Assembly (NCBI GenBank): GCA_030833725.1
Contig: JAURGP010000015.1
Coordinates: 1-42,089 of the forward strand
DNA from: Candidatus Kapaibacterium sp.
Lineage (GTDB): Bacteria; Bacteroidota; Ignavibacteria; Kapaibacteriales; Kapaibacteriaceae
Direction of reading: 5' to 3'
Length of the DNA stretch: 42,089 nucleotides
How positions within the stretch are numbered: position 1 is the stretch's first letter; the number at the start of each line of letters is the position of its first letter. Below the pieces are notes generated by a model that did no database searches, was not told where the DNA came from, and was given only the letters and a program-made list of their open reading frames with translations. The position numbers and the translations under genes were made by a program. Below are positions 33,129 to 40,798 of this stretch, one piece after another.

Positions 33129-33751
33129 TTGGCAAACTTCAGGTAGCGGGCGTTAATCCTGCCCCAGTGAAGATTGTTCAGGAAATTCTCGATGTAGGCC
33201 TTACGTCCTGGGCCATCCTTGTGGTAATAGGCGTGCTCGAACACGTCGCAGGAAATCAGTGGAATACCACCCCAGATCGCCCCGTAATGGTGCTCGTCTA
33301 CCAGAACATTCAGCAAGCGGCCCGAGTAGAGCTGATCCAATGTGAGTACTCCCCATCCGGACAGTTTGGCTGCCAGCGACGTCGCAAGGAAGTCGGCCTT
33401 CCAAGCATCGATGGACCCGAACTCCGCTTCGATGGCTGCTACAACGTCCGGACCTTGCGTGTGGTCGCCGTCGCCGCCGAGCACCTCCCAATACACGTCG
33501 TGGAGGACCGTACCGGCGTGATTCCACGTGAGCCGACGCTTCAGCTCACCAAAATCGCTCCAGTTACCGTTGGCAGCAGACTTGTCGGCTGATGGCAACT
33601 TCTCCTCGATCTTGTTGAGGAACGTGACGTACCCTTTGTGGTGCGTGTTATAGTGCCAGTCTGACGTTTCCGGCGACACGACACCCTTGAGTAACTCTTT
33701 GGCCTCTTCATCCGAGTACGGACGTGGGTTGAACTTCCATTCCTTCGACAT
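33125..33751 (-). CDS. Fe/Mn superoxide dismutase
   Basis: This 208-aa cytoplasmic-type enzyme (no signal peptide) converts superoxide to O2 and H2O2. Metal ligands: first His in 'WHYNTHHKGYV' (about residue 33), second His in 'LTWNHAGTVLHDVYW' (about 77), Asp and His in 'CDVFEHAYY' (about 170-178). The residue before the Asp is Cys and the usual 'VWEHAYY' reads 'VFEHAYY'. The 'HAGTVLHDVYWEVLGG' segment resembles a subgroup seen in archaea and some environmental bacteria. Iron versus manganese use cannot be told by eye. It lies 46 bp after sufA and overlaps the LON gene. Confidence 0.92.
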   Translation of the reverse strand: MSKEWKFNPRPYSDEEAKELLKGVVSPETSDWHYNTHHKGYVTFLNKIEEKLPSADKSAANGNWSDFGELKRRLTWNHAGTVLHDVYWEVLGGDGDHTQGPDVVAAIEAEFGSIDAWKADFLATSLAAKLSGWGVLTLDQLYSGRLLNVLVDEHHYGAIWGGIPLISCDVFEHAYYHKDGPGRKAYIENFLNNLHWGRINARYLKFAK

Positions 33752-33788
33752 ATGCTCTCCGCAGGTGTTAGGTGGTGATGTACTGACG

Positions 33789-33810
33789 ATGCGCTAACTA
33801 TGCGCTGAAC
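33789..33810 (-). repeat. 11-bp imperfect tandem repeat at the sufA stop codon
   Basis: ATGCGCTAACT and ATGCGCTGAAC (plus strand) are adjacent 11-bp copies with 9 matches. On the minus strand AGCGCATAG, which holds the sufA stop, is followed two bases later by AGCGCATCG. Confidence 0.6.
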
Positions 33811-34220
33811 GATGAGCCGCAGCCACACGTCTTGGTTGCGTTCGGATTGTTGAACACGAAGCCCTTTCCCATCAAGCCGTCACTGAAATCAAGCGTCATG
33901 CCCATCAGGTAGAACATACTCTTGGTATCAATAAAGACCGGCACGCCATCGGCTTCCAGCACAAGGTCGTGTTCACGAGCCTCGGGGTCGAAGCCAAGCG
34001 TGTAGGACATTCCCGAGCAGCCACCACCCTTGACGCCGAGTCGCAGGCCATAGGACTCCGGAATGTTGTTCTCCGCCTTGACGGTCTTGACTTGTTTGAT
34101 GGCCTTTGCCGTAACGGTGATGTTATCGCCAGCGTCGGTTCCGGTGATGCCTGTGGGGATCGAGACGTCCTCGACGCCCATCATCATCATGGTTGTAGTG
34201 TCATGCGCAGTATCGTTCAT
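33798..34220 (-). CDS. SufA/ErpA-type iron-sulfur carrier (HesB/IscA family)
   Basis: A-type Fe-S carrier protein of 140 aa. The three cluster cysteines are present: Cys68 in 'GGGCSGMSY' and Cys132/Cys134 in 'TCGCGSSF'. The core starts near residue 33 ('NITVTAKAIKQV'); the first ~32 residues are an extra Met/Thr-rich tail (four consecutive Met) that is not part of the family fold. ATG 34220 lies in an ATGA overlap with the rrf2 stop and is therefore preferred, though later Met codons (residues 11-14) could serve. It sits in the SUF cluster and probably receives clusters from SufBCD. Confidence 0.92.
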   Translation of the reverse strand: MNDTAHDTTTMMMMGVEDVSIPTGITGTDAGDNITVTAKAIKQVKTVKAENNIPESYGLRLGVKGGGCSGMSYTLGFDPEAREHDLVLEADGVPVFIDTKSMFYLMGMTLDFSDGLMGKGFVFNNPNATKTCGCGSSFSA

Positions 34221-34663
34221 GGTACCTCCAGTTGTACTGTTCGTGCTATCGTGCGTTGTGGCCGCACAAGATCGGCCACGGTCATTGTTTTCAGTGTTGT
34301 AAGAATCTGTTCGTTGAGAATGGCAAGGGGCTCACGAATCGTGCACGTCACCTGCTTGTCACAGCCATCGTGGTTCGGTTCCTGACAGTCCACCAGACTG
34401 CCTTGCTGACCCTCCACCGCCTCGATCACGTCGGCAACAGACACATCCGTGGTACCCCGCTTAAACCTGTATCCTCCACCGGCACCCATCACGGACGTAA
34501 GAATCTGTCCTTTGACTAATGCCTGGACCACCTTTGCCATCAATGCCGGAGGAAGCTCGAGTCGTCTAGCGAGGTCCTTGGCTGAAATCTGTACGTGGGG
34601 ACGAACCGCCATGTACTGCACAACCATGAGGGCATACTCTGTCTTTTTGGAAAGTCTCACCAT
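34217..34663 (-). CDS. Rrf2-family transcriptional regulator with three cysteines (IscR/SufR-like)
   Basis: This 148-aa winged-helix protein has an N-terminal HTH ('LSKKTEYALMVVQYMA', recognition region 'SAKDLARRLELPPALMAKVVQALV' in outline, wing 'GGGYRFKRG'). Three cysteines C93, C101 and C107 ('DCQEPNHDGC', 'VTCTIREPL') sit where IscR binds its [2Fe-2S] cluster, although spacing (7 and 5 intervening residues) differs slightly from IscR. It is encoded in the middle of the SUF cluster, 52 bp after the ferredoxin gene, and probably regulates it; an inverted repeat over the sufB promoter is a candidate operator. Confidence 0.88.
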   Translation of the reverse strand: MVRLSKKTEYALMVVQYMAVRPHVQISAKDLARRLELPPALMAKVVQALVKGQILTSVMGAGGGYRFKRGTTDVSVADVIEAVEGQQGSLVDCQEPNHDGCDKQVTCTIREPLAILNEQILTTLKTMTVADLVRPQRTIARTVQLEVP

Positions 34664-34715
34664 TGTGATACCTCGACGATCGTCATGAGTGCTGGATCAC
34701 TGTTGTCGTGGCCAG

Positions 34716-35042
34716 TTACTGGTCATAGTCTGCAAAGACGTCATCCGTGAGTGGATGGGATTGGCACGTCAGAACGTAGCCTTCGGCGATCTCTTCATCA
34801 GAGAGTGCTTCGCGCTCGTCCATCTGAACCTTACCCGACAACAACTTTGCTCTACAGGTGCAGCATGCACCAATCTGACAGGCATAGGGCGGATCGATGT
34901 CTGCACGCTGTGCTGCCGTCAGGATCGTCTCCTCGGGGCGCACATCGAACTCGTGCTCTTCGCCGTACATGCGAATCTTGACGCGCTTGGTTTGCGACGC
35001 TGCATCGGTGTGTTCTGATTGATACTCGTGATCGTGTGTCAT
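34716..35042 (-). CDS. 2Fe-2S plant-type ferredoxin
   Basis: This 108-aa ferredoxin has the plant-type/PaaE-like pattern: Cys55, Cys60, Cys63 ('ACQIGACCTCRAKLLSG', with an extra Cys61) and Cys93 ('VLTCQSHP'). The beta-grasp fold spans about residues 20-105, with 'EEHEFDVRPEETILTAAQRADID' in outline before the cluster loop. It may supply electrons for SUF cluster assembly. It is separated from sufT by an 80-bp gap with a possible hairpin and a -7-like element, so it may also have its own promoter. Confidence 0.92.
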   Translation of the reverse strand: MTHDHEYQSEHTDAASQTKRVKIRMYGEEHEFDVRPEETILTAAQRADIDPPYACQIGACCTCRAKLLSGKVQMDEREALSDEEIAEGYVLTCQSHPLTDDVFADYDQ

Positions 35043-35080
35043 AGCGTGATTGGGTGTGGTTGCGGCAAGTGCTTAGGCTT

Positions 35081-35088
35081 CAAAATTC
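35081..35088 (-). promoter_or_regulatory. Possible internal -7 element before the ferredoxin gene
   Basis: GAATTTTG on the minus strand matches TAnnTTTG at 7 of 8 positions, 38 bp before the ferredoxin ATG. It lies in the largest gap of the SUF cluster. Confidence 0.25.
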
Positions 35089-35122
35089 GGAATATGTGGC
35101 GCAAAAGCGCACTGCGAACAAT

Positions 35123-35467
35123 CTAGTATAATCCCATGGCAAAGAGAGCGGCCTCCGACATCATGGTTTTATCCCATGGCGGATCAAACGTGAGTTTGAT
35201 GTGCACATCTGTGACGCCATCTACCGAGCGCGCAGCTTTTTCTACGTCCTGGGGCAGAGTCTGTGCCGAGGGACAGTTTGGTGTTGTCAGGGTCATCACG
35301 ATCAATACGCCACCATCAAGCGACGTTACCACTTCGTAGATCAGCCCCAGCTCGTACACATCTACGGGTATCTCCGGATCATAGACGGTTTTGATCGCCT
35401 CGATCACGCGATCGCGCAGATGGGCGGCATGATTGGCATCCTGAACCTCACGAACCACGTCGCTCAT
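35123..35467 (-). CDS. SufT-like MIP18/DUF59 Fe-S assembly protein
   Basis: This 114-aa DUF59 protein matches the SUF-associated subgroup: 'AIKTVYDPEIPVDVYELGLIYEV' in outline (about residues 23-46), 'MTLTTPNCPSAQTLP' with the single conserved Cys (about 70), and the family end 'PPWDKTMMSEAALFAMGLY'. In other bacteria SufT helps mature Fe-S proteins under high demand. ATGA overlap with sufE upstream. Confidence 0.9.
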   Translation of the reverse strand: MSDVVREVQDANHAAHLRDRVIEAIKTVYDPEIPVDVYELGLIYEVVTSLDGGVLIVMTLTTPNCPSAQTLPQDVEKAARSVDGVTDVHIKLTFDPPWDKTMMSEAALFAMGLY

Positions 35468-35892
35468 GAACTCGCTCCAGATACTTTGTAGGCCAAGGCA
35501 TACAGTGCCAGCTGCTTCATCATGGCAGACAGTCCATTGGCTCGGTTTTGCGAAAGGTGGGCATCTAGACCAAGCCGGGATACAAAGTCCGACGGTACGG
35601 AGAGAATCTCGTCGGGAGTACGGTGATTGTAGATCTTCATGAGCATTGCTACAAGCCCCTTGACAATCAGGGCTTCACTATCGGCATCAAAATGGACCAC
35701 ACCCTGATCCATCGACGGATGCAGCCACACACGCGACTGACAACCACGCACGAGAAAGTCGTCCGACCGGAATTCCTCCGGATACTGTTGCAGGTGCTTC
35801 CCCATGGCGATGATATGGGCGTAGCGATCTTCCCAGTCAGAAAATTGTTCTAACTGCTCTGCGAGGTCGGCAATGGTCTCGGCAATGGTCAT
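35464..35892 (-). CDS. sufE: SufE sulfur-acceptor protein
   Basis: SufE (142 aa) takes persulfide sulfur from SufS and passes it to SufB. The active Cys51 lies in 'FLVRGCQSRVWL', the family signature. Helices flanking it ('QFSDWEDRYAHIIAMGK' at about 16-32; 'RANGLSAMMKQLALYA' near the C-terminus) fit the fold and length. It begins in an ATGA overlap with sufS, its functional partner. Confidence 0.95.
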   Translation of the reverse strand: MTIAETIADLAEQLEQFSDWEDRYAHIIAMGKHLQQYPEEFRSDDFLVRGCQSRVWLHPSMDQGVVHFDADSEALIVKGLVAMLMKIYNHRTPDEILSVPSDFVSRLGLDAHLSQNRANGLSAMMKQLALYALAYKVSGASS

Positions 35893-37124
35893 CGTAGCAT
35901 CCGTACAGCTTTCGTTAACGCACGTTCAAACACATCAAGGTCTTCGTTGGTCGAGTATGCTGCAAAGGACACTCTGCACGTTGAGCCCACGTGGAATCGC
36001 TCGAGCAGTGGCATCGTACAGTGGTGGCCGGTGCGTGTTGCAACGCCTTGTTCGTCCAGCAGCATGCCAAGGTCGGTACCGTGAACACCCTCGATCACAA
36101 ACGACACGACACCAATCTTTCGTGGTGCCTCACCGATCACGCGTGCCCCTTCCACCTGATAAATGATGGACGTGGCTCGGTGAGTGAGTCGATCCTCGTG
36201 CTGTGCCATAGCGTCCAGATCCAACGTATCAAACCAGTCGATTGCTGCCCCAAGGCCAGCGGCACCAGCAATGTGAGGTGTTCCCGCTTCAAACCGCAGG
36301 GGTGGTGCCTCGTACACCGAGCGCTCGAGCGAAACGTGCTGGATCATGGCTCCACCTCCTTGGTACGGCGGCATGGCATCGAGAAGATCATACCTCCCCC
36401 ACAGAACACCAAGTCCCGTGGGACCGTAGAGCTTGTGAGCCGAGAACACGTAGAAGTCGCATCCGATGGCCTGAACATCCACGGGCTGATGCAGCACTGC
36501 CTGGGCACCGTCCACAAGCGTACGAACACCCTTGGCAGCAGCCATGGCACAGAGCGCACCTACATCGTTGATCGTGCCAGTGGTATTGCTGGCATGCACC
36601 ATCGCAAACAATCGGGTGCGATCCGTAAGGAGCGCATCAATGGCCGAGATGTCCAGCGACCCATCTTCCAGAACTGGAACGGCCTTGAGCACGGCTCCCG
36701 TGCGCTCACAGAGCAACTGCCATGGGACGATGTTGGCATGGTGCTCCATGCCGGTGATGAGGATCTCGTCTCCGGCGTGCACGTTCATCGATCCCCACGA
36801 AGCGGCCACGAGATTGATCGACTCCGTGGTCCCACGGGTGAAGACCACTTCCTCGGTGCGCTGGGCGCCAAGGAACCGTGCCACACGCGCGCGAGCCCCT
36901 TCCCAGATCGACGTAGCCTCGGCACTCAAGGCATGGGCTGCCCGATGTACGTTGCTATTCGACCTGCGGTAGAACTGATCAATCGCCGTGATGACGGCAT
37001 CGGGTTTTTGCGTTGTAGCGGCACTGTCGAGGTACACCAGCGGCACACCACCATGGACCGTGCGGCTCAGAATCGGGAACTGAGCACGAACAGCATACGG
37101 GTCATAGTGGCGCTGGGAACTCAC
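35889..37124 (-). CDS. sufS: SufS cysteine desulfurase
   Basis: This PLP enzyme (411 aa, group II desulfurase) releases sulfur from cysteine as persulfide. Marks: 'VYLDSAATTQKP' (about residues 30-41), 'FTRGTTESINLVA' (about 94-106), PLP lysine in 'VFSAHKLYGPTGLGVLWG' (about 228-245) and the catalytic Cys in 'RTGHHCTMPL' (about 366), in the SufS-type short-loop context. It is coupled to sufD upstream and sufE downstream by 4-bp overlaps. Confidence 0.95.
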   Translation of the reverse strand: MSSQRHYDPYAVRAQFPILSRTVHGGVPLVYLDSAATTQKPDAVITAIDQFYRRSNSNVHRAAHALSAEATSIWEGARARVARFLGAQRTEEVVFTRGTTESINLVAASWGSMNVHAGDEILITGMEHHANIVPWQLLCERTGAVLKAVPVLEDGSLDISAIDALLTDRTRLFAMVHASNTTGTINDVGALCAMAAAKGVRTLVDGAQAVLHQPVDVQAIGCDFYVFSAHKLYGPTGLGVLWGRYDLLDAMPPYQGGGAMIQHVSLERSVYEAPPLRFEAGTPHIAGAAGLGAAIDWFDTLDLDAMAQHEDRLTHRATSIIYQVEGARVIGEAPRKIGVVSFVIEGVHGTDLGMLLDEQGVATRTGHHCTMPLLERFHVGSTCRVSFAAYSTNEDLDVFERALTKAVRMLR

Positions 37125-38419
37125 CGAGAAACCTCCAGCTTTTGAGCGATGTGCTGTTCCAAGAGAGAACGCAGCCCCTCATGTGGGAAACGCTCCACCA
37201 CTTCGGCAGCAAAGGCGTACGTCATGAGCGCCTTTGCAGCAGCACGATCGATGCCGCGCGCCTGCATGTAGAAGACCGCCTCCTCGTTCAGTTGACCGGT
37301 GGTAGCCCCATGCGAGCACTTGACGTCGTCGGCCCAGATCTCTAACTGCGGTTTGGCATTCATGCGAGCACGATCACTCAGCAGCAATGCATGACTGCTC
37401 TGGTAGGCTTCCGTTTTCTGGGCATGCGGCTGCACAAAGATCTTGCCGTTGAACACACCTACCGATCGATCATCGTACACGCCCTTGTACAGCTCCTCGC
37501 TCCGGCAATGCGGAGCGCGATGATCAACCACGGTGTGATTGTCGGCCATCTCAGAACCATGCAGTACCGACACACCATTCAAGATCGCTGAGGCAGAAGG
37601 CTCAATCAGCTGGACAACCAGATCATTACGTGTAAAGGCACCGGCCAGGCAGGCAACATGCGACGCATACGTGGCATCCCTCGCTACCGTAGCTGCCGTG
37701 TAGCCGACGTGCTTTCCCTGTCCCTCATCAGCAACGATCTTGACGTGCTGAAGGTGTGCACCTGCCTGCACGACCACTTCCGTTACCGGTACACATACGG
37801 CAGCATGTTCTCCCACCGTGTGGTGACTCTCGACGATCAAGGCTGACGATCCGGACTCGGCAACCACGAGAACACGGGGTGCGTGTAGCTGTGTACTTGT
37901 AGTAGTGTCGGCCGAACACACAACATGGATCGGCCGCTCGAGATGAACATTCCGATGCAGATGAATCACCACCGTGCTGTCGTGCACGGCCGTATTCAGT
38001 GCTACAAACGGATGATCGTCCACCTTCGCAATCGAAGCAAGAAACTGAAGGTCATCCGTGGTAGCACCTGCACGCAGGTCATACAGGTCAACACCCTCTA
38101 TCACCGAATGCTCATCTTGCTGCAATCGGCCGTTCTGTACATGCAGCACGATCACGTCTGCACCCAGGGCTCTCGTGATTTCTGCACCGCTGGTTGCCGG
38201 ACGTTGTGCGGCATCCGTGGCACCGATCACCAGCGTACCATCAAAGATCGACGTCACGTTGGTGTACTTCCACTCCTCATGTCGTGGCGTAGGGATCGAC
38301 AGCCGCTCAAACGCTGAAAAGCCATGCCGGCGCAGGGCCGCGTACGCATCTTCCGATGCCGCGGTGTCGTGATGCTGAGCAAGACTGCGAATCCGCTCGG
38401 TGAAGGCTGATACGGACAT
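37121..38419 (-). CDS. sufD: SufD Fe-S scaffold subunit
   Basis: SufD (432 aa) forms the SufBC2D scaffold. The N-terminal region has 'RHEEWKYTNV' (about residues 49-58), common in SufD, and the core is a right-handed beta-helix. The C-terminal family block 'DRARMNAKPQLEIWADDVKCSHGATTG' in outline ends with the conserved His. 'GVFNGKIFVQPHAQKTEAYQ' in outline is also typical. Start ATG 38419 overlaps the sufC stop by 1 bp (TGATG); a longer frame from 38452 lies within sufC. Confidence 0.94.
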   Translation of the reverse strand: MSVSAFTERIRSLAQHHDTAASEDAYAALRRHGFSAFERLSIPTPRHEEWKYTNVTSIFDGTLVIGATDAAQRPATSGAEITRALGADVIVLHVQNGRLQQDEHSVIEGVDLYDLRAGATTDDLQFLASIAKVDDHPFVALNTAVHDSTVVIHLHRNVHLERPIHVVCSADTTTSTQLHAPRVLVVAESGSSALIVESHHTVGEHAAVCVPVTEVVVQAGAHLQHVKIVADEGQGKHVGYTAATVARDATYASHVACLAGAFTRNDLVVQLIEPSASAILNGVSVLHGSEMADNHTVVDHRAPHCRSEELYKGVYDDRSVGVFNGKIFVQPHAQKTEAYQSSHALLLSDRARMNAKPQLEIWADDVKCSHGATTGQLNEEAVFYMQARGIDRAAAKALMTYAFAAEVVERFPHEGLRSLLEQHIAQKLEVSR

Positions 38420-39186
38420 CAGGCCTCCACGGAAGATTCGGTCTTGATCCAATCGTAGCCACGCTCTTCCAACGTGAGGGCAAGATCCTTACCACCCGTT
38501 CGAACGATGCGGCCGTTCCACAGCACGTGCACCACATCAGGGACGATGTAGTTGAGGAGACGTTGATAGTGTGTAATCACGATCATACCATTGTGAGGTG
38601 TTCGCTGAGCGTTAACACCATTGGCTACGATGCGCAGAGCATCGATGTCGAGTCCAGAGTCGGTCTCATCCAGGATTGCCAGCGTTGGTTCCAACATGGC
38701 CATCTGGAAGATCTCGTTGCGCTTTTTCTCACCACCTGAGAACCCCTCGTTGAGGGACCGTTGCAAGAAGGCGGGATTCATCTCTACTAGCGCCATACGT
38801 TCCTTCATCAACGCCAGGAACTCCGCAGGCTCTAATGGCGACAGGCCACGATGTGCACGCTGTGCATTGACTGCCGACTTGAGGAAGTTGGCTGTTGATA
38901 CGCCGGGGATCTCAACGGGATACTGGAAGGCAAGGAACAGGCCTTCGCGGGCCCGATCTTCGGGAGACATGTCTAGGAGGTCGTGTCCGTGAAACACCAC
39001 GGTGCCTTCCGTGACCGTATACTCTTCCCTTCCAGCAAGGACGCTTGCCAGCGTGCTCTTACCCGAGCCGTTCGGCCCCATGACTGCATGGACTTCTCCA
39101 GGCTGAATAGTAAGGTTGATTCCTTTCAGAATCTCGGTGCCGTCGATGCTGGCATGCAGGTTTGTGATTTCAAGAATCGGTGTCAT
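38419..39186 (-). CDS. sufC: SufC ATPase of the SUF scaffold
   Basis: SufC (255 aa) is the cytoplasmic ABC-type ATPase of SufBC2D. Walker A 'GPNGSGKST' (about residues 36-44), '[14 protein letters not shown]' Q-loop, signature 'FSGGEKKR' and Walker B '[16 protein letters not shown]' with the family's D-E-T-D-S-G-L-D are intact, as is 'VITHYQRLL' (H-loop). Start ATG 39186 overlaps the sufB stop by 1 bp (TAATG); the frame is open 83 codons further upstream, but only as a shadow of sufB. Confidence 0.96.
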   Translation of the reverse strand: MTPILEITNLHASIDGTEILKGINLTIQPGEVHAVMGPNGSGKSTLASVLAGREEYTVTEGTVVFHGHDLLDMSPEDRAREGLFLAFQYPVEIPGVSTANFLKSAVNAQRAHRGLSPLEPAEFLALMKERMALVEMNPAFLQRSLNEGFSGGEKKRNEIFQMAMLEPTLAILDETDSGLDIDALRIVANGVNAQRTPHNGMIVITHYQRLLNYIVPDVVHVLWNGRIVRTGGKDLALTLEERGYDWIKTESSVEA

Positions 39187-40640
39187 TAGCCTACGCTTCC
39201 TTCCAGAGATATAGCAAGCAGTTTCTGTGCTTCCACGGCGAATTCCATGGGGAGCTGGTTGATCACGTCGCGGGCATAACCGTTCACGATGAGTGCCACG
39301 GCGGCTTCGGTGTCGATTCCGCGTTGGTTGCAGTAGAACAGCATGTCCTCCCCAATCTTGGACGTCGTAGCCTCGTGTTCTACGGTAGCCGTGCTGTTCG
39401 CTGTTTCGAGGTATGGGAACGTGTGAGCTCCGCACTGATCTCCGATCAATAGCGAATCACACTGGGAGTAGTTCCAGCCGTTCGTGGCTGTGGCGTTCAT
39501 CCGCACCAGACCGCGGTACGAGTTCTGCGATCTTCCAGCGGAAATACCCTTGGAGACAATCCGAGAGCGTGTGTTCTTCCCAATGTGGATCATCTTCGTA
39601 CCGGTATCGGCCTGCTGGTAGTGATTGGTGACAGCAACGCTGTAGAACTCACCGATGGAATGGTCGCCCTTGAGCACACAGCTCGGATACTTCCACGTTA
39701 CGGCCGAGCCGGTTTCCACCTGCGTCCACGAGATCTTGCTACGAGCCCCCTCACAGATACCTCGCTTGGTGACGAAGTTGTAGATACCACCCTTCCCCTC
39801 GGCATCACCAGGGTACCAGTTCTGTACGGTGGAGTACTTGATCTCCGCGTCCTGATGCGCCACGAGCTCGACAACAGCAGCATGGAGTTGGTTCTCGTCA
39901 CGTTGAGGTGCCGTACAGCCCTCGAGGTAGCTGACGTATGAACCCTCATCGGCGATGATCAATGTTCGCTCGAACTGGCCCGTGTTACGCGCATTGATGC
40001 GGAAGTACGTGCTCAGCTCCATGGGGCAACGCACACCCTTGGGAATGTAGACAAAGGAGCCATCGCTAAAGACCGCGGAGTTGAGAGCTGCATAGAAGTT
40101 GTCGCCAACAGGTACAACGGAGCCGAGGTACCTCCGCACGAGATCGGGGTGCTCCTGAATCGCCTCCGACATCGGACAGAAGATCACGCCTACCTTCTTG
40201 AGCGCTTCCTGGAACGTGGTCTTGACGGACACAGAGTCCAGAACGGCATCAACAGCAACGCCGGTGAGCATCTTCTGCTCATCCAGCGGAATACCCAGCT
40301 TCTCAAACGTTGCCAGCAACTCTGGATCAACCTCATCCAGGGAGGCGGGCCCTTCTTTTTTCTTTGGTGCAGCCCAGTAGATGATGTCCTGGAAGTCGAT
40401 GACCGGATAGGTCACGTTAGGCCATGTGGGCTCCTTCATCCGCTGCCACGTGCGAAACGCCTCCAGCCGCCACTCCAGCATCCACTCGGGTTCCTGCTTC
40501 TTGGCGGAGATGAATCGAACGGTGTCTTCGCTTAGGCCTTTTTCGAGGAGCTCCTGTTCAATGTCGGAGCTAAAGCCATACTGATACTCGCGCTGGACAA
40601 CGTCGTCCAGCACGTGTTGGGAGTCTGGAACTTCAGACAT
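39186..40640 (-). CDS. sufB: SufB Fe-S scaffold subunit
   Basis: SufB (484 aa, usual length) is the main site of Fe-S assembly in SufBC2D. It has the family segments '[16 protein letters not shown]' (about residues 50-65), '[24 protein letters not shown]' in outline, '[21 protein letters not shown]' in outline, 'YLEGCTAP' and the C-terminal '[19 protein letters not shown]' (conserved Cys). It is the first gene of the cluster, 29 bp downstream of a consensus -7 element. Confidence 0.97.
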   Translation of the reverse strand: MSEVPDSQHVLDDVVQREYQYGFSSDIEQELLEKGLSEDTVRFISAKKQEPEWMLEWRLEAFRTWQRMKEPTWPNVTYPVIDFQDIIYWAAPKKKEGPASLDEVDPELLATFEKLGIPLDEQKMLTGVAVDAVLDSVSVKTTFQEALKKVGVIFCPMSEAIQEHPDLVRRYLGSVVPVGDNFYAALNSAVFSDGSFVYIPKGVRCPMELSTYFRINARNTGQFERTLIIADEGSYVSYLEGCTAPQRDENQLHAAVVELVAHQDAEIKYSTVQNWYPGDAEGKGGIYNFVTKRGICEGARSKISWTQVETGSAVTWKYPSCVLKGDHSIGEFYSVAVTNHYQQADTGTKMIHIGKNTRSRIVSKGISAGRSQNSYRGLVRMNATATNGWNYSQCDSLLIGDQCGAHTFPYLETANSTATVEHEATTSKIGEDMLFYCNQRGIDTEAAVALIVNGYARDVINQLPMEFAVEAQKLLAISLEGSVG

Positions 40641-40669
40641 GGAACCTTACTCAGTGTTGTGGTGAGGCA

Positions 40670-40677
40670 CAAATATA
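40670..40677 (-). promoter_or_regulatory. -7 element of the SUF cluster
   Basis: TATATTTG on the minus strand is an exact TAnnTTTG match, 29 bp before the sufB ATG. It is overlapped by an inverted repeat. Confidence 0.6.
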
Positions 40678-40696
40678 CGACTAGTTCAGTCCGATA
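40674..40696. promoter_or_regulatory. Imperfect inverted repeat over the SUF promoter, candidate operator
   Basis: TATACGACT-AGTTC-AGTCCGATA is a 23-bp imperfect palindrome (7 of 9 arm pairs match: GACT/AGTC inside, TAT/ATA outside). It overlaps the -7 element by 4 bp. Its size is close to the 25-bp sites of Rrf2 regulators, and an Rrf2 gene lies in the cluster. Assignment to that protein is inference. Confidence 0.4.
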
Positions 40697-40715
40697 TAAC
40701 CCGTGCATCGACCCT

Positions 40716-40739
40716 AGAGTTCCAACCAAGAGTTCCAAC
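40716..40739. repeat. 11-bp direct repeat upstream of sufB
   Basis: AGAGTTCCAAC occurs exactly at 40716-40726 and 40729-40739, two bases apart, between the sufB promoter and the terminator of the upstream gene. Confidence 0.75.
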
Positions 40740-40743
40740 AGAA

Positions 40744-40773
40744 AGGCCACTGGGAGAAAAATCCCAGTGGCCT
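40744..40773 (-). terminator. Perfect 12-bp hairpin after the T9SS surface-protein gene
   Basis: AGGCCACTGGGA and TCCCAGTGGCCT pair perfectly around a 6-base loop (GAAAAA). The hairpin begins 25 bp after the stop codon of the minus-strand gene at 40799 and is followed on that strand by TTTCTGTT. It is the best intrinsic-terminator candidate in the window and insulates sufB. Confidence 0.7.
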
Positions 40774-40798
40774 GAACCGTCTTAGAGTGCGTAGTTGA

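Noticed and set aside
35096-35112. Hairpin GTGGC-GC-AAAA-GCGC-AC between sufT and the ferredoxin gene as a terminator
   Set aside because: Only a 4-6 bp bulged stem with no following T-tract; insufficient to call, though it lies in the largest gap of the cluster.
35991-37145. 384-codon open frame on the plus strand opposite sufS
   Set aside because: Shadow of sufS; composition and lack of motifs do not support a gene.
38420-39435. Longer sufC reading frame starting at 39435
   Set aside because: The extra 83 residues lie inside sufB in another frame and match nothing; the TAATG overlap at 39184-39188 marks the real start.
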